From: RBG-16-49-21 sp040768125 | GTDB taxonomy: Bacteria > Spirochaetota > UBA4802 > UBA5550 | Assembly (NCBI GenBank): GCA_040768125.1 | Contig: JAXGNG010000005.1 | Coordinates: forward strand, 62,001-126,000 | Direction: 5' to 3' | DNA length: 64,000 nt | In this document: in pieces, positions 18,630-25,399 of the stretch | Layout of the letters: every line of letters starts with the position of its first letter | Position numbering within the stretch: the stretch's first letter is position 1 | Notes under the pieces: model-generated | The model's input: only the letters and a program-made list of their open reading frames with translations | Databases searched by the model: none | What the model was told of the DNA's origin: nothing | Position numbers and translations under genes: made by a program

Positions 18630-19382
18630 TCACGATTCCCCACGGTTGATCATCCCCGCCAGGTATCCGGCGCCGAAGCCGTTGTCGATGTTGACCACGG
18701 CGACCCCCGGTGCGCAGCTGTTGAGCATGGTGAGTAGGGCGCCGATCCCCCCGAAGCTCGCTCCGTAGCCGACGCTCGTGGGCACGGCGATGACGGGCCG
18801 GTCCACGAGGCCGCCAATGACGCTCGGCAGCGCGCCGTCCATCCCCGCCACGGCGACGATGACGTTCGCACCCATGAGAAGCGGGGCGTGCTCGAAGAGG
18901 CGGTGGATCCCCGCCACGCCCACGTCGAAGACGCGGCGCACGGGGTTGCCCATGGATTCCGCGGTGACCGCAGCCTCCTCGGCCACCGGTATGTCCGAGG
19001 TCCCGGCTGATATGACCAGGATCGACCGGTCGGTCTTCGGCTCCGGTATTTCACCTACAATGATGATGCGCGCGTCGGGGTTGTAGCGCGCCGCGGGGAT
19101 CGCGCTTTTCACTGCGTCGTAGATCTCCTCCGTGGCGCGGCTCGCGATGATCGTCCCGTGCCCCTCGGAGAGGCGCTCAAGGATGGCGAGGATCTGCGGG
19201 ACCGTTTTCCCGGAGCAGTAGACCACCTCGGGGTAGCCGGTCCTGAGGGAGCGGTGGCTGTCGGTCACGGCGAAGCCGAGGTCCTCGAAGGGAAGCATGC
19301 GGAGGGCCCCCATGGCCTCTTCGACCGTCACCTCGCCGCTGCCGACCCGCCCGAGGAGCTCGCGTATCCTGTCCCTGTCCAT
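18630..19382 (-). CDS. larB: Pyridinium-3,5-biscarboxylate mononucleotide synthase LarB
   Basis: 250 residues. LarB carboxylates and hydrolyses nicotinate adenine dinucleotide in the first step of nickel-pincer cofactor synthesis. The C-terminal half is a PurE-like fold with SAGTSDIPVAEEAA, VGVAGIHR, GMDGALPSVIGGL and PTSVGYGASFGG, all characteristic of the family. The N-terminal part (VTVEEAMGAL, then LGFAVTD and YPEVVYCSGK) is the LarB-specific leader. It starts 9 bases after the upstream hydrolase stop and is followed after one base by larC. Confidence 0.94.
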   Translation of the reverse strand: MDRDRIRELLGRVGSGEVTVEEAMGALRMLPFEDLGFAVTDSHRSLRTGYPEVVYCSGKTVPQILAILERLSEGHGTIIASRATEEIYDAVKSAIPAARYNPDARIIIVGEIPEPKTDRSILVISAGTSDIPVAEEAAVTAESMGNPVRRVFDVGVAGIHRLFEHAPLLMGANVIVAVAGMDGALPSVIGGLVDRPVIAVPTSVGYGASFGGIGALLTMLNSCAPGVAVVNIDNGFGAGYLAGMINRGES

Positions 19383-19391
19383 GGGCCCCCC

Positions 19392-20462
19392 TTATTTCTC
19401 CACGTCACCCTCGAAGAGCTCGTCGAAAAAGCGGACCAGGTACTTGACCTCCTTGACGAAACCGGTCACGTTGGCGCGGTTCTCCGCGTGGTCCACGTAC
19501 TCCGTGCCGAGGAATTTCGTGCTGATGCCGCTCTTCTGCATGAAATCGGCGAGGTTCTTCCCCTCGAAATAGGGGATGATGTTGTCGGTCTTCGAATGGA
19601 GGATGAAATACTTGCATTCCGTTTTGCCGCGACCGAACATGGCGCCGGGGTTGATCGCCTCGAAGTCGGCGTGGCGGAGCTTTATCACGGCGATGTCGTT
19701 GAAGAGCTTCTCCCCCATGATCTTCTTCATCTTGCTCCGGTCCGTGACCCCGGGTTCCGAGGCGGCGATGGCCTTCCGGATCAGCTCCTTCTCCGACTCG
19801 CTGAAGACCTCCATGTTCAGGGTGACCGCCATCTTCACCATGATGTCGAACTCCTCGGGGTTCGAAATTTTATTGTAGAATTCGAACAGCTTGCGTCCGT
19901 CGAAGAACGGCCCCAGCATGAATATCTTCTTCGGGTAGATTGCGTCGGGCACGCGGTTCAGGGCCATGAGAAGAACGTTCGCGCCGATGCAGGCGCCGAA
20001 GGCCCGGTACTCCCCGGGATAGTTCTTCACCAGGGCGATGTAGATCTTTGCCATGCGATCGTAGGCGTCCGTGAGAGAGCCCCCGGTAATGCTCCCTCGC
20101 ACGTAAGGGATCACGATGGTCATTCCCGTGGCGTCGCAGAGGCTCGCGGCAAAGCGGTCGATGACCGGGTGCCTGTGCCCGTCCGGGGTGAGACCGTGCT
20201 GGAGCATGAAGTACTTCCCCGATTTGCCCGAGGGGTGGCGGTAGACCATGACGAAAACCCGCTCGCCCTCCACGTCCATGGATTCCTCGGTTTTAACGAA
20301 ATCTTTCGGCACGCGGAAGCCGGAATTGCTCATCAGAAAACGCATGCTCGGCCTGTTCACGGCCACCGCGTAGAGTATTGCCCCGGCGACTCCGGCGAGG
20401 AGGAGAATGGACCCGAGGGCAATGGCGACGCCGAGGATGATTTTTTTAGGAGATGATTTCAC
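19392..20462 (-). CDS. Membrane-anchored alpha/beta-hydrolase-fold protein with Cys at the nucleophile elbow
   Basis: 356 residues. A signal anchor (about residues 5-27) precedes an alpha/beta-hydrolase domain. The nucleophile elbow reads GACIGA, so the expected Ser is a Cys, as in dienelactone hydrolases. The acid is likely the Asp of HSKTDNIIPY and the base the His of EYVDHAENR. The start is taken as GTG 20462, seven bases after GGGAG; the frame is open to 20522 but that extension has no ribosome site. First gene of the larB-larC-cobO run, 9 bases from larB. Whether it acts on a lactate-family compound is unknown. Confidence 0.75.
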   Translation of the reverse strand: MKSSPKKIILGVAIALGSILLLAGVAGAILYAVAVNRPSMRFLMSNSGFRVPKDFVKTEESMDVEGERVFVMVYRHPSGKSGKYFMLQHGLTPDGHRHPVIDRFAASLCDATGMTIVIPYVRGSITGGSLTDAYDRMAKIYIALVKNYPGEYRAFGACIGANVLLMALNRVPDAIYPKKIFMLGPFFDGRKLFEFYNKISNPEEFDIMVKMAVTLNMEVFSESEKELIRKAIAASEPGVTDRSKMKKIMGEKLFNDIAVIKLRHADFEAINPGAMFGRGKTECKYFILHSKTDNIIPYFEGKNLADFMQKSGISTKFLGTEYVDHAENRANVTGFVKEVKYLVRFFDELFEGDVEK

Positions 20463-20566
20463 GTGAAGCTCCCGATGGAATTCTGGAAATAGCTGCGCGG
20501 CATGGCCGCGCGATGATTCCACGAATCCTTTCCCGGGGAATGTTCCCTGTCAAGGTTTTTACGTTA

Positions 20567-20690
20567 TCCCCCCGGCGCTCCCTTCGGCTTCGCTCAGGGC
20601 AAGACGCGCCACCCCCCTTGGTAAGGGGGGTTCTCTTCAGGGAAGATCCCCCCGGCGCTGCGCGCCACCCCCTTGGCAAGGGGGGTCTTC
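20567..20690. repeat. GC-rich palindromic repeat, left copy beside the DUF559 gene
   Basis: Two part-units in tandem, each with CCCCCCGGCGC, a GCGCC arm and the hairpin CCCCTTGG(T/C)AAGGGG followed by a (T)CTTC end. The same family recurs at 21149-21242 and 35241-35560 in the same orientation. Partly translated as the tail of the DUF559 frame. Confidence 0.8.
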
Positions 20691-21082
20691 GAGGCAAAGG
20701 TCTCTATTGAGGTGATAACGGCATCAAGATTATTCATTACATCATGGTTTGTAAATCGCATCACGGTCAAACCATAGCCACACAGCGTAGCGTCTCGTTC
20801 AAGATCATATTCACTTCCCTCGACGGTATGATGGATTTCCCCGTCAATTTCAATGACAAGCCTCAATTTACTACAATAGAAATCAACGATATAGTTATCA
20901 ATGGGTTTCTGTCGCGTTACTCTGAATCTGAATTTTTTCAAGAAGTTATGCCAAATCATCTTCTCCGCTTCGGTCATAGTGGCGCGTAACTCGCGAGCTC
21001 GATCTTTCAATTTCGGGTTATATGGCAAATAGTATCCCTTGGATATGCAATTACGTTTGATTATTCTTGGCACATTGATCAT
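20594..21082 (-). CDS. DUF559 domain protein (restriction-endonuclease-like fold)
   Basis: DUF559 proteins have the Vsr/PD-(D/E)XK nuclease fold and are thought to cut or nick DNA; function is not established. Visible here: KLKDRARELRATMTEAEK, then the active-site pattern DFYCSKLRLVIEIDGEIHH, in which Asp, Glu and a Lys/His-like position fit PD-(D/E)XK. ATG 21082 is preferred; the open frame continues up to 21244, but its first 54 residues are translated repeat and AT-rich leader. The last 40 residues are also translated repeat (NPPYQGGW type). Flanked by direct copies of the same palindromic repeat, so the gene and repeats may move together. Confidence 0.72.
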   Translation of the reverse strand: MINVPRIIKRNCISKGYYLPYNPKLKDRARELRATMTEAEKMIWHNFLKKFRFRVTRQKPIDNYIVDFYCSKLRLVIEIDGEIHHTVEGSEYDLERDATLCGYGLTVMRFTNHDVMNNLDAVITSIETFASKTPLAKGVARSAGGIFPEENPPYQGGWRVLP

Positions 21083-21148
21083 CCATGCAAGTGATTTCGT
21101 CTTTTTCACTTTAATACGAATAATATTATCATACAGAAAAACATTATT

Positions 21149-21242
21149 CTCCCCCCCCTTAAGAAGGGGGGGCTGGGGGGGTTGTTCTGGGGAATATCCC
21201 CCCGGCGCGGTGCGCCACCCCCCTTGGTAAGGGGGGTTCTTC
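21149..21242. repeat. GC-rich palindromic repeat, right copy beside the DUF559 gene
   Basis: Full unit: hairpin CCCCCTTAAGAAGGGGG, a G-run, CCCCCCGGCGC with GCGCC, hairpin CCCCTTGGTAAGGGG and the TTCTTC end. The element ends at the plsC stop: the TGA of plsC is the reverse complement of the TCA at 21241-21243, which overlaps the repeat end. The insertion may therefore have supplied or trimmed the plsC stop codon. Confidence 0.8.
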
Positions 21243-21978
21243 ATGTCAGATTTTCCTCAATAACGCTCCGCACCGTCTCGGTGAGGCGCTCCGCGTCATC
21301 GGGCGTGAGCCCCGCCGTGGGGATTGCCGCGCCGATGACGATCCTGAGGGCGCCGCCCCGGATATGCAATGACCCCGGGGGGAGGAGGCGGTAGCCCCCC
21401 GTTACCGTCACCGGCACGAGGGGAAGTCCCGCGCGGATCGCGAAGACCGCGGCGCCCTTCTTGAAGGTGCGGAGGGCGCCGTCCCGGGTGCGCGATCCCT
21501 CGCCGAAGAAGAGGGCGCTGATGCCCCCCCGGAGTTCCCTCGCCGCGCGGTTGATCGTCTCGATCGACTTTTCGCCGTCGGAGCGGTCGATGGCGATCAT
21601 CCTGCCGAGCTTGAAGGCCTGCCCCATGATCGGAATCCGGAGAAGGGACCGCTTGATGACGAAGCGAAGGGGGGAGGGAAGGGACACGCCGATGGCGGGA
21701 CCGTCAAGGTTGCTCTGGTGGTTGGAAACAAAGACATAGGAGACGCGCCTGTTGATTTTCCCGAGACCCTCGACGAGGATGCGCACGCCGTTCGTCCGGA
21801 GGATGAAGCGGGCCCAGGCCTGGCCTATCCTGTAGGGTGCGCGGCCCGTCCGGTCCACCAGGGCCGCCAGGAGTGCCGGGAGGCCCAGGAGGAGCGTGGC
21901 GACCGTGACGATGGAGAGGGTGCGCGTTGCCATGAAAAAACGAATGATGATGTGTGGTTTTTTTTCGTCTGTTTCCAT
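21241..21978 (-). CDS. plsC: 1-acyl-sn-glycerol-3-phosphate acyltransferase
   Basis: 245-residue inner-membrane acyltransferase that adds the second acyl chain in phosphatidic acid synthesis. After a hydrophobic start (about 15-37) come the HX4D active site (NHQSNLD, about residue 84-90), the substrate block FGEGSRTRDG (about 161-170) and the PVTVTGG block. Length is typical. The ATG at 21978 follows AAGGAAC closely. The gene ends inside the edge of a palindromic repeat. It may act in general phospholipid or lipoprotein-lipid supply; other acylglycerol-phosphate homologues cannot be excluded. Confidence 0.9.
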   Translation of the reverse strand: METDEKKPHIIIRFFMATRTLSIVTVATLLLGLPALLAALVDRTGRAPYRIGQAWARFILRTNGVRILVEGLGKINRRVSYVFVSNHQSNLDGPAIGVSLPSPLRFVIKRSLLRIPIMGQAFKLGRMIAIDRSDGEKSIETINRAARELRGGISALFFGEGSRTRDGALRTFKKGAAVFAIRAGLPLVPVTVTGGYRLLPPGSLHIRGGALRIVIGAAIPTAGLTPDDAERLTETVRSVIEENLT

Positions 21979-22250
21979 GTTCCTTGCGTATAACCAATAG
22001 ATTGCACGATGCCGGCATGGATAACCGCAGTTTTGGACACTGTCAAATACTTATTCACCGAACCGTGTACGGCAATGCTTGCCTCAATACGTTTGCATAC
22101 GGGGCCTGTACATGGACACAGGCGCGGGTTCGGACACCTGGGACGCATTTTGAGTCCGGCGGCATGTGTGTCGGGTAGCGCAGCGTATCGAGAAGAGCGG
22201 CGGTCACCCGGTACAGGATTGAAACAGGCATAATAGCCAGTAAAAATGAT

Positions 22251-22279
22251 TTGTATTGTTTTTCAGCTGTTGGTATAAT
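22251..22279 (+). promoter_or_regulatory. Sigma-70-type promoter of the VapBC pair
   Basis: TTGTAT, 17-base spacer, then a perfect TATAAT at 22274-22279. A transcript starting near 22286 fits an antitoxin start at ATG 22343 and excludes the upstream start at 22256. Confidence 0.65.
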
Positions 22280-22342
22280 GAAAAGGAAGCATCTGAAAAA
22301 ACAAACAATGGAATATCAAGAAAAGGGAGTCGCGAACGAGAC

Positions 22343-22570
22343 ATGAAAACAATAAAATTTTCAACAAAAACCAAGGATGGTATCATCGTCATTCCCAAAA
22401 GATATCTACAGGAAATTAAAAATCCTGTTGATGTAACCCTGCATTATAATGATTCATCGAAAAAGGCACCGGCGGAAAGGAAGGGAAAAGAAATCGACGC
22501 GTTTTTTGAAAAATACAGGATAGATTTGAGCGGATTCAGGTTTGATAGAGATGAAGCCGGCCGGAGGTAA
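22343..22570 (+). CDS. VapB/AbrB-like antitoxin
   Basis: 75-residue protein encoded directly before, and overlapping by 20 bases, a PIN-domain toxin gene. The N-terminal MKTIKFSTKTKDGIIVIPKRY has the short beta-strand pattern with IVIP of swapped-hairpin AbrB/MazE or similar antitoxin folds. The C-terminal tail (FFEKYRIDLSGFRFDRDE) is a likely toxin-binding segment. The antitoxin should neutralise the PIN nuclease and, with it, repress the operon promoter. Family assignment rests on context more than sequence. Confidence 0.7.
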   Translation: MKTIKFSTKTKDGIIVIPKRYLQEIKNPVDVTLHYNDSSKKAPAERKGKEIDAFFEKYRIDLSGFRFDRDEAGRR

Positions 22571-22964
22571 CTGTTTTCTTGATTCGAATGTGATTATTTA
22601 TTCTTTCGGAGTCGAAGAGAATAAAAAGAGAATCGCGAATGAATTATTGAAGCGCAAGCCAGCCATTTCATTTCAGGTGCTGAATGAAATTTCAAATGTG
22701 CTTCATAAAAAGTTTAGGGTACGGGTCAGGGAAATTAAAACCGCGATCGATTTTCTTTCTAAAACAGGGCGTGTGACGGCAATAGGGACAAAAACCATAC
22801 TGCATGCGCTGGATATAATCAGTACCCATGGTTTTTCCTATTATGACAGCTTAATAATCAGCAGTGCATTGGAATGCAGGTGCCGGGTTCTCTATTCCGA
22901 GGATTTGAACGATGGACAGGTGATTAATAGCAGACTCAAGATTGTTCATCCGTTCAAGCAATGA
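22551..22964 (+). CDS. PIN-domain ribonuclease toxin (VapC family)
   Basis: 137 residues with the PIN acidic residues in order: D in CFLDSNVIIY, E in QVLNEISNVL, D in SYYDSLIISS and D in YSEDLNDG. VapC toxins cleave tRNA or rRNA when freed from antitoxin. The start is taken as ATG 22551, which overlaps the antitoxin gene by 20 bases; a TTG at 22542 is possible. The pair is AT-richer than neighbouring housekeeping genes and lies beside repeats, as expected of mobile toxin-antitoxin loci. Confidence 0.88.
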   Translation: MKPAGGNCFLDSNVIIYSFGVEENKKRIANELLKRKPAISFQVLNEISNVLHKKFRVRVREIKTAIDFLSKTGRVTAIGTKTILHALDIISTHGFSYYDSLIISSALECRCRVLYSEDLNDGQVINSRLKIVHPFKQ

Positions 22965-23018
22965 GACCTAATGTGTCAACAATCAGGCAGATCCGACGGA
23001 TTCGTACCTTGACAAAGA

Positions 23019-23055
23019 AGGGAACCTCTAAAAATCAGATTTGGATGTGCCTTTG
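23019..23055. repeat. Dispersed short repeat, copy 1 (possible insertion-sequence end)
   Basis: About 37 bases beginning AGGGAACCTCTAAAAATC and continuing GATTTGGATGT, closely matched by 39064-39102. The AGGGAACC-type start resembles terminal repeats of several insertion-sequence families. No transposase lies nearby, so it would be a remnant. Confidence 0.45.
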
Positions 23056-23110
23056 TGTCCATAAGGCATAATTTGGCATACTCTATAGACTTAGTTGGTT
23101 GCGGAGCATT

Positions 23111-23386
23111 ATGATGAATAGCAAAGAAGATATCAGGACCATTTCGCATTTCAAGGCACACGCGGACAACATCCTTGATCAGGTAGCCGTTACCAGGAGG
23201 CCTGTTTGTATTAATCAAAATGGCAAGGCCAGGGCCGTTTTACTTGACGCGAAAACCTATCAGAACATGCAGAAGGCGCTGGGCATACTCAAGATCCTTT
23301 CTTTCGGTGAAAAGGACATTCGGAATAAAAAACTGATCCCTCTCGATGAAGTATGGAAACGAATTGAAAAGATAGTAAATGTGTAG
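23111..23386 (+). CDS. Phd/YefM-family antitoxin without a visible toxin
   Basis: 91 residues with the Phd/YefM fold pattern: FKAHADNILDQVAVTRRPV, then INQNGKARAVLLDAKTY and a helical C-terminal tail. These proteins bind operator DNA and neutralise Doc, YoeB/RelE or Fic toxins encoded just downstream. Here the only downstream open frame is 39 codons (23389-23508) with no toxin features. The ATG at 23111 (or 23114) is used. Either the toxin was lost or the gene survives as a solitary regulator or immunity gene. Confidence 0.8.
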   Translation: MMNSKEDIRTISHFKAHADNILDQVAVTRRPVCINQNGKARAVLLDAKTYQNMQKALGILKILSFGEKDIRNKKLIPLDEVWKRIEKIVNV

Positions 23387-23645
23387 TTATGTCGGGGGGA
23401 CGCCTGTACAATTTTTTGATCGCCGTCCAAAAATCTATTGACACGCACTCCGCATTCGTTTATTCATTTCCGGAAGTTTGTCATTACCTTGAATCACTAA
23501 AAATATAGAATAACTCTCGTTATATCACACATCAGAGTCGTCCTTTCCCCCGGCGCGCGGGCCGCGTCGAACGGGCGTGCCCGAAGGGCTATTCGCGCCC
23601 GGCTGGGGAAGCCGGGGAATTGACGCCGGAACCGAGGAGGTGTCC

Positions 23646-25121
23646 ATGGGCCCCGTCGCTCTGCGTATCGCGCTGGCATTTCTTGCCGCATGCGCCGCCG
23701 CATGCGGGGACCTCATGACGGGCGCCCTGGATACCCGCTCCCCCCTCCTTTTCCTCGCGCGCAGCGATTTCGAACCGGCCCGGGACGCCTGCGTCACCAG
23801 GGGCGTTCCGGACATGCTCTTCGGAAGCGGCGGCAGCCTGGTGATTGACGGCGCGGGAGGGGATGGCGCCGCGGGGGGAAACGATCTGCTCGGCGACATG
23901 ATGATCGACGGCCGGGGAAGGATCCTACTCACGGGGATGAGCGAGGACGCGGGGGGGAACCGCCGCATGACGCTCCTGCGGCTCCTTCCCGGGGGAATGC
24001 TGGACGGGACGTTCGGCGCCGGGGGTACCATGACCGGATACGCCGCCGGGGAGGAGCGCGCCTGCGGCCTTGGCCTGGCGGAAGACCGCGCGGGAAGGAT
24101 CGTCGTGGGCGGGACCGCGGCGCGGGAGGGGAGGGCATACCCGGCGGTGTGGCGCGTCCTCGGTGACGGGCGCGTCGATGATCGATTCGGGCGGGGGGGC
24201 GTGGCGCTACTCGGCCCGGGGGACGCGCGGGAATCGGGCGCGCCGTGGCGCTGTTGCGACGTCGCCGTCGACGGCAAGGGCGGCGTTGTGGGGGTCGGGG
24301 TTTTCGGCGCGGAGGAGCGGGACGTGACGGCGCTCTTCCGCCTCAACGAGGACGGCTCCCCGGACGAGTCCTTCGGCAGCGGCGGTTTCGCCGTCCTCGG
24401 GGAAGCCCTCGGGGGGGACGCCGGGGCAGGGGACCCCGAGGTCCCGCATGGCGCCGGGGTTTCCCTCGCCGTTGACGGCAGCGGGCGGATCGTCGCGGCC
24501 GGGACGCTTGTGGAGGGGGATGCCTGGGACATCGCCGTGTGGCGTTTCACGCCCCGGGGGGTGCCGGACGGCGCATTCGGGCGGGAGGGGCGGTCCATCA
24601 TCGATCTTACCACGGATGCAGCCGGGGGGAAGAGCAACGATATCGCCTTCGCCCTGGCCCTTGACGGGGGCGGGGCCCCGCATATAGCGGCCCTCAGATG
24701 GAGGAGCGGGTATATCCTGGAAATGGCCCTGGCGCGCCTCACCCCGGCAGGCACGTGCGACCCCTCATTCGCGGGAAAGGGCTTCCTGATCGTGCCCGGG
24801 GGACTGTTCGAAATTCCTTCATCCCTGGCCCTGGACCGGGGGGGCGAAATCATACTTTCCGGCGCATCGCAGACCCTCCGGGAGGACCTTGTCACGGTAA
24901 TCTGGCGCTACCACCGTGACGGAAGGCCCGATATTGCCTTCGGTTCCGATGGAAGGATCCTGATTCCCGGCTCTTCCGGCGGAATTTCGGGGATCGTGAA
25001 CTTCGATTCCACGCTTTTCGGCACGAAAATAATCACAACCCATGCGGGCGGCTTTGTTCTGGCCGGATCCAGCAGAAATACCGGCAGCGGCCATGATTTG
25101 GTTGTGAGAAAATACAAATAA
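23646..25121 (+). CDS. Lipoprotein with delta-60 repeats (beta-propeller-like)
   Basis: 491 residues. The start ATG 23646 has GAGGAGG just upstream; the signal peptide ends in an LAAC/AAAC lipobox (FLAACAAACGD), so it is probably a lipoprotein. The rest is about seven repeats of 55-60 residues, each with the D-x-x-F-G-x-x-G signature (DGTFGAGG, DDRFGRGG, DESFGSGG, DGAFGREG, DPSFAGKG, DIAFGSDG) and a preceding I(V/L)xxG strand. Delta-60 repeats are common in secreted bacterial proteins and may form propellers; ligand unknown. Third-position GC is very high. A weak hairpin terminator follows. Confidence 0.87.
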   Translation: MGPVALRIALAFLAACAAACGDLMTGALDTRSPLLFLARSDFEPARDACVTRGVPDMLFGSGGSLVIDGAGGDGAAGGNDLLGDMMIDGRGRILLTGMSEDAGGNRRMTLLRLLPGGMLDGTFGAGGTMTGYAAGEERACGLGLAEDRAGRIVVGGTAAREGRAYPAVWRVLGDGRVDDRFGRGGVALLGPGDARESGAPWRCCDVAVDGKGGVVGVGVFGAEERDVTALFRLNEDGSPDESFGSGGFAVLGEALGGDAGAGDPEVPHGAGVSLAVDGSGRIVAAGTLVEGDAWDIAVWRFTPRGVPDGAFGREGRSIIDLTTDAAGGKSNDIAFALALDGGGAPHIAALRWRSGYILEMALARLTPAGTCDPSFAGKGFLIVPGGLFEIPSSLALDRGGEIILSGASQTLREDLVTVIWRYHRDGRPDIAFGSDGRILIPGSSGGISGIVNFDSTLFGTKIITTHAGGFVLAGSSRNTGSGHDLVVRKYK

Positions 25122-25135
25122 TTTTTTTCACATCT

Positions 25136-25157
25136 AAAACTGAATTCTCAGTTTTTT
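25136..25157 (+). terminator. Probable intrinsic terminator after the delta-60 gene
   Basis: Stem AAAACTGA/TCAGTTTT with ATTC loop, running into a short T-tract. The stem has only three G:C pairs, so it may be weak. Confidence 0.5.
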
Positions 25158-25308
25158 ATTGACACAACGCTCCGCCTCAGATACATTAATAATTTAGCCT
25201 TTGTGGCGTTGTTCCGGATTGTAGGTGAACCAGTCGGAGAGAGAAATAATCAGTATCTGTGAACGCAGAATCTGAATAGACCAGAAAGAGTGGAACGAGT
25301 AATTTTAT

Positions 25309-25337
25309 TTGATGCCTGCATCTTTTTTCTTTATTAT
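25309..25337 (+). promoter_or_regulatory. Probable promoter of giant lipoprotein 1
   Basis: TTGATG, 17-base spacer, TATTAT. The transcript would begin near 25344, inside the palindrome at 25342-25355. A second candidate (TTGACA-17-TACATT at 25159-25187) would give a leader of about 200 bases. Confidence 0.5.
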
Positions 25338-25341
25338 ATAA

Positions 25342-25355
25342 ACCGGCCGGACGGA
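25342..25355. promoter_or_regulatory. CCG...CGG leader palindrome, copy 1
   Basis: ACCGGCCGGACGGA, a 14-base near-palindrome 44 bases before the start codon. Copies 2 and 3 precede two other lipoprotein genes. It could be an operator (TetR-family operators often have such CCG-rich symmetry) or a small leader hairpin. Confidence 0.5.
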
Positions 25356-25399
25356 ATAAGGTTTTCATGTAAAACAGTTTTATGGAGAGGAGAAGGGCA

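Noticed and set aside
23389..23508. 39-codon frame after the Phd antitoxin, considered as a toxin
   Set aside because: No RelE, Doc or Fic residues and no ribosome site. Too short for known Phd partners.
23525..24895. Minus-strand open frame of 456 codons, Ser/Pro/Arg-rich
   Set aside because: Shadow of the delta-60 repeat gene; its composition is that of reversed GC-rich codons and it lacks a ribosome site.
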